From CAYSVN01 sp964434585 (GTDB lineage: Bacteria; Patescibacteriota; Gracilibacteria; Peribacterales; Peribacteraceae): a stretch of DNA of 13,253 nucleotides. Every line of letters starts with the position of its first letter. Positions within the stretch are counted from its first letter, which is position 1. The stretch spans positions 1-13,253 of the forward strand of contig CAYSVN010000030.1 in assembly GCA_964434585.1 (NCBI GenBank). The letters run 5' to 3'. Both the position numbers and the translations under genes were made by a program. Below are positions 1-6,624 of the stretch, one piece after another. Under the pieces are notes generated by a model, which ran no database searches, was not told the DNA's origin, and saw only the letters and a list, made by a program, of their open reading frames with translations.

Positions 1-79
1 AGCAGAAATCAATCATAGGCTCATAATACTCGTTCAAACATGCTGTTTCGTATTTTAAATACGGTACTAGCTGTGTCAT
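1..79 (-). CDS. Partial unknown protein, N-terminal 26 residues
   Basis: An ATG (complement of 77-79) opens a frame on the minus strand that stays open to the left edge. It begins MTQLVPYLKYET and continues with CLNEYYEPMIDF, 26 codons in all. It lies head to head with enolase, and its start is only 20 bases from the enolase -10 box, so the two promoters would overlap. I do not recognise a family from so short a piece. The support is only an open frame, a plausible ATG and the divergent layout. An open run of this length can occur by chance, so this may be spurious. Confidence 0.4.
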   Translation of the reverse strand, partial: MTQLVPYLKYETACLNEYYEPMIDFC

Positions 80-98
80 GGTGAGCGTAGACGAACCA

Positions 99-107
99 TG
101 TTATACT
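99..107 (+). promoter_or_regulatory. Extended -10 promoter of eno (leaderless geometry)
   Basis: TG at 99-100, one spacer base, then TATACT at 102-107. Exactly six bases separate the box from the enolase ATG at 114. Initiation about 7 nt after the box would put the first transcribed base on the A of ATG. No convincing -35 is seen (79-84 matches TTGACA poorly), as is usual for TGn-type promoters. Confidence 0.6.
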
Positions 108-113
108 ACCCAC

Positions 114-1385
114 ATGAATACAACCATCCAACACATTCACGCTCGTCAAATTCTAGATTCTAGGGGAAATCCTACCGTCGAAGTAGATTTTCACCTACAA
201 GATGGCACTATGGGAAGAGCAGCTGTTCCCTCGGGGGCTTCTACTGGCTCTCATGAAGCGCTAGAATTACGTGATGGTACTGAAGATTGGCATGGTAAAG
301 GAGTTAGTAAAGCCGTAAACCATGTTAATACAACCATCGCTAGCGAGTTAAAAGGCAAAGTATTACCTGATCAACGCACACTTGATGAACTTCTGTTAAA
401 CCTTGATGGCACAGCATTAAAATCTAACCTTGGAGCCAATGCTATTTTAGGTGTTTCGATGGCTGCAGCTAGGGCGAGAGCCTTACATGATAACGAAGGC
501 TTGTATCTATCACTTGCTAAACAATTTAATCAGCCAGCTCCCACGCTTCTACCTACACCAATGATGAACGTTATTAACGGTGGAGAACATGCAGATAATG
601 GCCTCGCATTTCAGGAGTGCATGATTATCCCTACTGGTATTGATAGTTTTTCGAAGGCTATTCAAGCTGGTTCAGAAATTTTTCATAACCTTAAAAAGCT
701 ATTACAACAAGCTGGTTATACTACTGCAGTAGGGGACGAAGGTGGATTTGCACCCAATGTTAAGGACGCCAAAGAAGCATTTGATTTTTTAATAAAAGCT
801 ATTGATGTAAGTGGGTATACTGGCAAGGTGCAATTAGGAATTGATGCAGCAGCATCCGAATTCTATAAAGACTCCATTTACACCGTTGATGGCAAACAGC
901 TACAGTCTAGTGAGTTAACAGCTTATTACCAGGAACTTGCTAAAACCTATCCACTTATTAGTATTGAAGATAGTCATGACGAAGATGATTGGAGTGGATT
1001 TTCTAGCCTTACAAGCCTACTAGGAGATACTCATCAGCTAGTAGGGGATGATTTACTGGTAACGAATGTAAAACGCATTATAGAAGCACAAGAAAAACAA
1101 GCGTGTAATGCTGTTCTTGTTAAGGTGAATCAAATTGGTAGCGTTAGCGAAGCTGTTGATGCTATAGAACTTGCTAAGAAGTACGGCTGGAACAATGTTA
1201 TTTCCCACCGTAGTGGGGAAACTGAAGATGTGTTTATTGCTCATTTAGCAGTTGCATTAGGGGCGGGGCAAATTAAAACTGGTTCTTTAAGTCGTACAGA
1301 TCGTGTTTGTAAGTACAATGAATTACTACGAATAGAGGAGGAATTAGGCGAAAAAGCGACTTACCAAGGAAAAATTAGAGATTAG
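114..1385 (+). CDS. eno: Enolase (phosphopyruvate hydratase)
   Basis: Converts 2-phosphoglycerate to phosphoenolpyruvate in lower glycolysis; cytosolic. The 423-residue protein has the family's normal length and all signatures. SGASTGSHEALELRDG is at about 40-55. GDEGGFAPN follows, with the catalytic Glu at 209. Mg ligands are D244, E285 and D312, the catalytic Lys is K337 in LVKVNQIGS, and SHRSGETED is at 364-372. The metal-site motif reads IEDSHDEDDW, with SH where many bacterial enolases have GL or PL, a mild variation. The frame extends upstream to an ATG at 78. I prefer the ATG at 114 because MNTTIQHIHARQILDSRGNP is the canonical N terminus and it sits 6 nt after an extended -10. It ends in TAG and converges with the regulator gene over a bidirectional terminator. 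Confidence 0.97.
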   Translation: MNTTIQHIHARQILDSRGNPTVEVDFHLQDGTMGRAAVPSGASTGSHEALELRDGTEDWHGKGVSKAVNHVNTTIASELKGKVLPDQRTLDELLLNLDGTALKSNLGANAILGVSMAAARARALHDNEGLYLSLAKQFNQPAPTLLPTPMMNVINGGEHADNGLAFQECMIIPTGIDSFSKAIQAGSEIFHNLKKLLQQAGYTTAVGDEGGFAPNVKDAKEAFDFLIKAIDVSGYTGKVQLGIDAAASEFYKDSIYTVDGKQLQSSELTAYYQELAKTYPLISIEDSHDEDDWSGFSSLTSLLGDTHQLVGDDLLVTNVKRIIEAQEKQACNAVLVKVNQIGSVSEAVDAIELAKKYGWNNVISHRSGETEDVFIAHLAVALGAGQIKTGSLSRTDRVCKYNELLRIEEELGEKATYQGKIRD

Positions 1386-1467
1386 TAGTTAGGCAATAGG
1401 GTTTAGAAAAAACCAGAAGACTCTCTTCTGTTCTTTTATTTCTAATCTCTAAACCCTCACTACTAAT
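1381..1467. terminator. Bidirectional terminator inside a nested palindrome
   Basis: The core hairpin is CAGAAGA (1414-1420), loop CTC, TCTTCTG (1424-1430). It is preceded by an A-run (1407-1412) and followed by TTCTTTTATTT, so it can end transcription from both eno and the opposing regulator gene. Two further pairs of arms enclose it: GGGTTTAGA (1399-1407) with TCTAAACCC (1448-1456), and ATTAGTAGT (1381-1389) with ACTACTAAT (1459-1467). The outer arm overlaps the last bases of eno. Confidence 0.75.
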
Positions 1468-1469
1468 CC

Positions 1470-2066
1470 CTAGCTACCTTTCTGCATTGCTTCATCAATT
1501 TGATCTTGAAGTAGATTGTGAACAATTAAGTTACGTGGATTTGTTAAAATTTCATGTACAAAACGATCAGCTAGGCTAACGCGATAAAGGAAGTCTGGCT
1601 CTGGGAAGATAGAATACTTAATGTCTTTTAGCTCTGGATCTTGTGCGATAAGGGCTTCAATATACTCCTTTTTAACGTTACCTACTACAAGTAAATCTAC
1701 TGTACTATCTGCACCAACAAACGATCCTGTTAGAAGAATAAGTTTAACCTCTGGCATCTTTTTAAGACTAGAGACAAGCGGTGTTTCTGCTTGAATCTCT
1801 TTGGTGAACATACTTCGTAATTCTTGATAGAAGATAAAATCTGTATCAATTTTATAGAACTTTTTACGATTTTTGTGCCTCGCCTTTACAAAACCAATTT
1901 TACGTAGGTTTTCTAGTTCACGACGAATAGAGTTAATTTGCTCATCAAGTAAGCGAGTAAGCTCACGTATAAAGAACTCTTGATCCGGTTGGAGTAAGAA
2001 TGTCGCAAGCAACTTAACACGAGTCTGCGAACTGAACAGTGATTTGAGAACACTTTTTTGAGCCAT
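1470..2066 (-). CDS. Winged-helix regulator with degenerate nucleotidyltransferase-like domain
   Basis: A 198-residue protein, probably a DNA-binding regulator. Residues about 5-75 look like a winged helix-turn-helix (SQTRVKLLATFLL, FFIRELTRLL, INSIRRELENLRKIGFVK, then a basic wing KARHKNRKKFYKID). Residues about 105-180 resemble a minimal nucleotidyltransferase fold: LILLTGS with GS at 114-115, then STVDLLVVG. In active enzymes this stretch carries an Asp-x-Asp pair. Here the first Asp is Thr, leaving D124 alone, so catalysis is doubtful. The frame can be extended to a TTG at 2075, but the ATG at 2066 gives the better start and lies 8 nt after a TACAAT box. It is divergent from the VirB6-like gene across a region of palindromes that may be its operators. 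Fold assignment is by eye. Confidence 0.72.
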   Translation of the reverse strand: MAQKSVLKSLFSSQTRVKLLATFLLQPDQEFFIRELTRLLDEQINSIRRELENLRKIGFVKARHKNRKKFYKIDTDFIFYQELRSMFTKEIQAETPLVSSLKKMPEVKLILLTGSFVGADSTVDLLVVGNVKKEYIEALIAQDPELKDIKYSIFPEPDFLYRVSLADRFVHEILTNPRNLIVHNLLQDQIDEAMQKGS

Positions 2067-2074
2067 GTGTAACA

Positions 2075-2103
2075 ATTGTATTCGAACTTTTACTTTAGTG
2101 CAA
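2075..2103 (-). promoter_or_regulatory. Promoter of the wHTH regulator gene
   Basis: On the minus strand TTGCAC (complement of 2098-2103), a 17-bp spacer, then TACAAT (complement of 2075-2080). The ATG at 2066 follows the -10 after 8 nt, leaving almost no 5' leader. The -35 is weak; the -10 is good. Confidence 0.5.
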
Positions 2104-2129
2104 TAAAATTGTTCATTACTTCGTTCAAT

Positions 2130-2219
2130 TATTGTATTCTACAATATTGCCTTATTTAAGGCTTTTATTTAAATATAATTCATTTTTAATGATTTTTATT
2201 GTATACAATATTTATACAA
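2130..2219. promoter_or_regulatory. Candidate operators: TATTGTA/TACAATA palindromes
   Basis: TATTGTA-TTC-TACAATA at 2130-2146 and the perfect 14-bp palindrome TATTGTATACAATA at 2197-2210 share the same half-site. TATACAAT at 2212-2219 is a further half-site, and ATTGTA recurs at 2075-2080 inside the regulator's own -10. Repeated dyads between a wHTH gene and a divergent gene suggest binding sites for that regulator. The region is very AT-rich, so part of this could be composition. Confidence 0.4.
2149..2169 (+). terminator. Small hairpin with U-tract, no upstream gene
   Basis: GCCTT (2149-2153), ATTT loop, AAGGC (2158-2162), then TTTTATT. On the plus strand this has the form of a weak intrinsic terminator, but no plus-strand gene lies immediately upstream. 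It could end a short RNA or block read-through toward the VirB6-like gene, or be chance. Confidence 0.3.
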
Positions 2220-2338
2220 TAATTATTTTTTTTTGTTCATAAATAAGTTATTTTTATTTCTGTGCATTAGCGGCAATATTTTTATAGCTGCATTAATAAT
2301 AAGTACTGAATATACCCCTACCTCTTTTTTGTGTTTTA

Positions 2339-2347
2339 TGGTACAAT
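2339..2347 (+). promoter_or_regulatory. Extended -10 promoter of the VirB6-like gene (leaderless geometry)
   Basis: TG at 2339-2340, one base, TACAAT at 2342-2347, then exactly 6 nt to the ATG at 2354. AAAGGG directly abuts the ATG and is too close to act as a Shine-Dalgarno. No good -35 is seen at 2319-2324. Confidence 0.6.
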
Positions 2348-2353
2348 AAAGGG

Positions 2354-4207
2354 ATGGCAACAACTATAAAAAGACTACTGGCCGGTATAAGTACATTGTT
2401 TATTTTTACAGTACTGAGTCGTAATGGAATAAGCGATAGCTTAGGTGTTACTATTAGTTACGCTCAGGAGCCTAATATTCTAGCGCCAGTGTATACTGTT
2501 ATAGAGCTAGTTATGGCTTTATTAGTACATATTCTTCAGTTTATTTTCCATGTTGTTAATGCAATGATCCCTATTGTTTGGGATCAACGCCTACTATTTG
2601 CTATAGATTCTGGTGGAGTACTACTTAAGCTTTGGCAATTTAGTAGAGATATTGTTAATGTTATATTTGCAGTAATGCTAGTAGCTGGAGCTATTATGAC
2701 GGTTGTACAAGCTAATTCTAGTTTTATTCAACAGTATTATAAAAAGTTTTTTATTGCTATAATTCTCGTTAATTTTTCTTGGTTTTTCCCTAGGGTTATT
2801 TTAGACGTTGCTCATGTGCTTACAGCTAGTATTTACCAAGTTCCCTCAATAATACTCCAAGATGAAGACCTTGATTGTAAAATTAATTACTGGGACACAA
2901 GTGGCCCTGGTAAGCCTGTTGCGACAGATCGTGAGTGTAAGATTATTATTAAATATATCTTTACTAATAGGCACCCGGTAGCCACTGGATCTTTAAAAAA
3001 TTCAGATGAAACAGGCTGGCATAACCCTGTACCAATGGTCTACTACTGTGATGCTATTATTGATCAAAACTTTAAAGTGCCCGATGCATCAGGCTGTGAA
3101 ATAGAAGGTGATAGCGGAGGCTTTAGCTTTGGTGACCGTTCTTCTAATATTGGCTACACTATGATGAATGGAATTGTTATGAACTATGGCCGCCTAGCGG
3201 ACATGACTGCCATTAAAAATTTTAGAGACAAAACTGATGTTTCCTCGCCAACAAATACCATTAAATCTGTTATCCTTATTATTATACAACTATTTTTTGT
3301 ATTCTTTTTACTGCTGATGATGACACTTTCTATTATTGCCATTATGATAGCCTTGGCAATACGACTGGTTATGATATGGCTATGTGTTTCATTTATGCCA
3401 TTTTACTTTTTAGGTTTTGTAACAGGGCCCATCTTTGGCTTTGATACGCAAGATGTTTTAACCAAATATTTTTTACCAGCAGCGTTCTTGCCGGCTATTA
3501 TTGCAGCACCAATTGCTATTGGCTTTACTATGCTGCTGCTTGGCCATAAATCTTTTGGATGTGGTGTAGATAGCAGTATACCAAATGATATGGGATATAT
3601 GTGTGAGAACTTAGATATTTTATTTGGTAGTCCGCCACTTATTGAAATGTTTTGGATGTTTCTTTCCATATTTGTGTTATGGAAAGGAGTCTTTATGGCT
3701 ATGAAATCGAACGATATTGTTAACGATGCTACTGCCGGCGTTAAAAATTGGGGAGATAGCATGATGAAAGGTAGCGTAAAAGCTGTTACCAACGTACCGT
3801 TACCTGTACCAGGTCTTGACCTTAATGGAGATGGTACTAAGGGTAATGATAGAATTAGTGCCGCTGGATTAATTGGAGCTGGTAAAAACCTTCCTAAGGC
3901 TACTAGTAACTTATTTAAAGATAAAACTCCAGCTGTGGATAAAAATAATGTTACCGGTGCAACGAACGCTATTGATAGAGGTAGTAGAAATCAAAATAGT
4001 AAAGTAAGCGTTAGTATTAAAAATATCTTTAACGGTAATAGCTCTGCTAGTAATAAAGAATCCTTGCAGAAACTACTTAGTGAAACAGGTGCCAAAAATA
4101 AGGCAGAAATTATTACTGCGTTAAAAAACTTGCCTTCGGACGTTGAAGCTAGACTTGGTGTAGATATTAAACAGGTTATTAAGAAGATTGATGCGCTTAA
4201 TATTTAG
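2354..4207 (+). CDS. TrbL/VirB6-like polytopic membrane protein
   Basis: A 617-residue integral membrane protein. It has an N-terminal hydrophobic, signal-like stretch (about 8-22), then membrane segments near 45-76, 99-119, 131-156, 303-358 (two or more long spans), 373-396 and 427-449. A polar loop of about 140 residues (about 165-300) holds C175, C195, C232 and C248, which could form disulfides outside the membrane. C403 and C417 lie in another loop. The tail (450-617) is hydrophilic and rich in N, S and K, and contains DLNGDGTKGND at 489-499, which resembles an EF-hand or dockerin calcium loop but is a residue short. Topology resembles the VirB6/TrbL channel component of type IV secretion systems. 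No other secretion gene is present here, so the role is inferred from topology alone. The gene ends one base from the infB stop. Confidence 0.6.
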   Translation: MATTIKRLLAGISTLFIFTVLSRNGISDSLGVTISYAQEPNILAPVYTVIELVMALLVHILQFIFHVVNAMIPIVWDQRLLFAIDSGGVLLKLWQFSRDIVNVIFAVMLVAGAIMTVVQANSSFIQQYYKKFFIAIILVNFSWFFPRVILDVAHVLTASIYQVPSIILQDEDLDCKINYWDTSGPGKPVATDRECKIIIKYIFTNRHPVATGSLKNSDETGWHNPVPMVYYCDAIIDQNFKVPDASGCEIEGDSGGFSFGDRSSNIGYTMMNGIVMNYGRLADMTAIKNFRDKTDVSSPTNTIKSVILIIIQLFFVFFLLLMMTLSIIAIMIALAIRLVMIWLCVSFMPFYFLGFVTGPIFGFDTQDVLTKYFLPAAFLPAIIAAPIAIGFTMLLLGHKSFGCGVDSSIPNDMGYMCENLDILFGSPPLIEMFWMFLSIFVLWKGVFMAMKSNDIVNDATAGVKNWGDSMMKGSVKAVTNVPLPVPGLDLNGDGTKGNDRISAAGLIGAGKNLPKATSNLFKDKTPAVDKNNVTGATNAIDRGSRNQNSKVSVSIKNIFNGNSSASNKESLQKLLSETGAKNKAEIITALKNLPSDVEARLGVDIKQVIKKIDALNI

Positions 4208-4208
4208 A

Positions 4209-6491
4209 TTACCTTGTTACCTTCGTAAAGACTTCTAACATGTCTCCTTCTAAAATAGGTTCTGTTGTTTCGGTTCGTAGGCCACAGTCTGCACCTTCTT
4301 TCATTTCTTTTACGTCTTTTTCGCCACTTTTTACCGAAGTAATACGACCATTACCTACTTCTTCACCATTGCGCATAAGGCGGAAGGGGAGGCGTTTCAT
4401 AACGCCATTGGTAATACGGCCACCAATAATTTGCTCTTTACGCTTTGTCCAGAACACACCTTTAACATCAAGGTTTCCAATAATCTCTTCCTCTTCTACT
4501 GCTACTAGCAACCCAAGGCATAATGCTTCAATTTCTTCTAGCAATGTATAAAGCACAAGATACTCTTTAATTTTAACACCTTCACGGTCTGCTACGCGGT
4601 TTACACTGGTTGGGCTTTGTGTATGGAATGCAATAACAACGCCGTCTGAAGCCGAAGCCATCATCACGTCTGTTTCACTAACATCACCCACTGCTTTGTA
4701 AATAACTTTTACACCAATACCTTCTGTTTTAATTTTTTGTAGCGACTGCTCAATGGCTTCTAACGAACCATGGCTATCTGCTTTAAGAACAACTTTAAGT
4801 TGTGTTAGTTTTCCTTCGCTAAGCCTACTAACTAAGTCTGCAAAGCTACGTTTTTTACCACGTTCATGACTTTCGCGCACTTCATCGACAAGCTTACGTG
4901 CTTCTTGCTCGCTGTTCATAACTTGTAGAATGTCTCCTACCTCTGGCACATCACTAAATCCGGTAATACGTACTGGCAATGTTGGTGGTGCTAGTTTTAC
5001 GTTGTCGCCATGGGCGTCCATCATTGTTCTTATTTTTCCGGTTGTCAGCCCGCAAACAAATGCGTCTCCACTATTAAGTGTTCCCGTGTTTACGACAATC
5101 GTTGCTAGCGGTCCGTGTGATTTATCTAAGTGACTTTCGATAACCGTACCAACCGCAGCACGCGATGGGTTTGCTTTCAGTTTAGCTTCGTCGGCTACCA
5201 GCACAATAGTATCGAGTAAGTCCTCAATACCTTGCTTTGTAATAGCAGAAGTGTGCACACAAGGAATTTTACCACCCCAATCTTCTGTTTGCAGTCCTTC
5301 ACCAGCTAGTTCGCCTTTTACTTTATCGGGGTTAGCGTTTGGTTTATCAATTTTGTTAACAGCTACAATAATAGGCACACCTGCATCTTTTGCGTGAGCA
5401 ATAGCTTCTATTGTGGTTGGCTTAACACCTTCTTCGGCAGATACTACAATAATAGCAATATCTGTTACCTGAGCTCCACGAGCGCGCATTGCCGTAAATG
5501 CTTCGTGTCCTGGAGTGTCTAAGAATGTAATTTTGTGGCTTGCTTCCGTTGTTTTACTGTGGTGTTCTACTTGGTAAGCACCAATGTGTTGGGTAATACC
5601 ACCATGTTCACCTGCTACCACATCAGTTTCGCGGATAGCATCTAAAATAGCTGTTTTACCATGGTCTACGTGCCCCATAATTACAACAATTGGTGGTCTT
5701 TCTGTTAAATTTTCAGCGTCATCAGCAATTAGTTCTGTTAAATTACGCCCCATAATATGTTCTGCAGAAGCACTGTCGTGCTCTCGCTCTACTTGTACAC
5801 CAAGCTCTGCGGCAATAATAGAGGCGGTATCAAAGTCGATTGCTTGTGTAATAGTGGCCATAATACCGTTACTAAGCATTGCTTTAATAACATCTGGTAC
5901 TTGGACACCAGTTTTTTCAGCAAACTCTTTAACCGAAAGCTCTGAAGGAATGTTAACAATTCCTTCTTTACGTTTAATTTGCTGTTGCTGTTTTTGCTCT
6001 TTTGGCTTTCTTCGTTCTTCTTCTCGTTTTTTACGCTCTTCATCTAGCCGCTGCTTGCGAGCAGCACGAGATTCCACCTTAACAGTCATTTTCTTTTTTT
6101 CTCGTGAGATGGCATCTTTTGATACATCTTCTAGTGTTAATTTGCGCAAAACCTTTAAAGGCTCACCGCTAACTTGCTTTGAAGGCGTTTTTACAGTTTT
6201 TTTTGAAGTATCTTCTTTTGGCACATCTTCACTTGGAGCATCTTCCTCATCTTGTTCATCACCATCTTCACTATCTGTATCATTATCCGTATCATCTACT
6301 TCAGTTTCACCAAAAATACTTGGGTCAATCTCGATATTATATTTACGAGCCAAAAACCTAATAATTCCCTGAGCTAGGGTTTCTGAAACTTCACGATCGG
6401 TAGGCTTTACACCAAAGTTGACCTCGGTGAGCTCTTTTCGTAGTTGCTGGCCAGTCATGTTTAGAAGTTTTGCAACTTGAACCAAACGCAT
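4209..6491 (-). CDS. infB: Translation initiation factor IF-2
   Basis: GTPase that brings fMet-tRNA to the ribosome and promotes subunit joining; cytosolic. At 760 residues it is within the usual range. An IF2-N helical module starts at residue 1 (MRLVQVAKLLNMTGQQLRKE). It is followed by an acidic linker (about 61-95), a basic, glutamine-rich charged helix (about 130-175) and a second IF2-N module (about 180-235). The G domain carries GHVDHGKT (273-280), DTPGH (325-329) and NKID (379-382), followed by the beta-barrel and C-terminal tRNA-binding domains. The start is fixed by the IF2-N motif; no Shine-Dalgarno precedes it. It lies downstream of the DHH phosphoesterase on the same strand. That pairing recalls the infB-rbfA-nrnA clusters of other bacteria, but rbfA is absent here. 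Its stop (TAA) is one base from that of the convergent membrane-protein gene. Confidence 0.97.
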   Translation of the reverse strand: MRLVQVAKLLNMTGQQLRKELTEVNFGVKPTDREVSETLAQGIIRFLARKYNIEIDPSIFGETEVDDTDNDTDSEDGDEQDEEDAPSEDVPKEDTSKKTVKTPSKQVSGEPLKVLRKLTLEDVSKDAISREKKKMTVKVESRAARKQRLDEERKKREEERRKPKEQKQQQQIKRKEGIVNIPSELSVKEFAEKTGVQVPDVIKAMLSNGIMATITQAIDFDTASIIAAELGVQVEREHDSASAEHIMGRNLTELIADDAENLTERPPIVVIMGHVDHGKTAILDAIRETDVVAGEHGGITQHIGAYQVEHHSKTTEASHKITFLDTPGHEAFTAMRARGAQVTDIAIIVVSAEEGVKPTTIEAIAHAKDAGVPIIVAVNKIDKPNANPDKVKGELAGEGLQTEDWGGKIPCVHTSAITKQGIEDLLDTIVLVADEAKLKANPSRAAVGTVIESHLDKSHGPLATIVVNTGTLNSGDAFVCGLTTGKIRTMMDAHGDNVKLAPPTLPVRITGFSDVPEVGDILQVMNSEQEARKLVDEVRESHERGKKRSFADLVSRLSEGKLTQLKVVLKADSHGSLEAIEQSLQKIKTEGIGVKVIYKAVGDVSETDVMMASASDGVVIAFHTQSPTSVNRVADREGVKIKEYLVLYTLLEEIEALCLGLLVAVEEEEIIGNLDVKGVFWTKRKEQIIGGRITNGVMKRLPFRLMRNGEEVGNGRITSVKSGEKDVKEMKEGADCGLRTETTEPILEGDMLEVFTKVTR

Positions 6492-6503
6492 AAGGTAGAT
6501 AGG

Positions 6504-6527
6504 AAAAATACCACGCTGTAAGTGGTA
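6504..6527 (-). promoter_or_regulatory. Hairpin plus U5 in the infB leader
   Basis: On the minus strand UACCAC, a 7-nt loop and GUGGUA (complement of 6509-6527), immediately followed by UUUUU (complement of 6504-6508). It sits between the proposed infB start of transcription and the ATG at 6491. It has the form of a weak attenuator or of a DHH-gene terminator placed after the infB promoter. The 6-bp stem is short. Confidence 0.4.
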
Positions 6528-6539
6528 CCTAGTGGCAAG

Positions 6540-6568
6540 ATTCTAGCAGCAGCGCTGCAAAAGGGCAA
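6540..6568 (-). promoter_or_regulatory. Candidate promoter of infB
   Basis: Minus-strand TTGCCC (complement of 6563-6568), 17-bp spacer, TAGAAT (complement of 6540-6545). Initiation near 6533 would leave a leader of about 40 nt containing a hairpin. It lies in the gap after the DHH gene stop, giving infB its own promoter. Confidence 0.5.
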
Positions 6569-6624
6569 TGGGATCAGTGCAGAATTTTAGAGACTGGTAT
6601 TGCAATGGTTTTTATTACCTTTTT

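Noticed and set aside
78..113. Upstream enolase start at 78
   Set aside because: It adds 12 residues foreign to enolase and places the extended -10 box (99-107) inside the coding region; the ATG at 114 fits both family and promoter.
2180..2240. Replication origin or DnaA-box cluster in the AT-rich gap
   Set aside because: No TTATCCACA-like boxes are seen, and the AT-rich dyads are better explained as promoter or operator sequence.
2348..2353. AAAGGG before the VirB6-like ATG as a Shine-Dalgarno
   Set aside because: It abuts the ATG with no spacing, so it cannot pair with 16S rRNA in the normal geometry.
3403..3792. 129-codon open frame on the - strand within the VirB6-like gene
   Set aside because: Antisense to a coherent membrane protein, and no promoter or motif supports it.
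5584..6372. Long open frame on the + strand opposite infB (262 codons)
   Set aside because: It is the antisense shadow of a strongly supported infB. The translation is Ser-rich and low in complexity, as expected from reverse reading of Glu/Lys-rich coding sequence.
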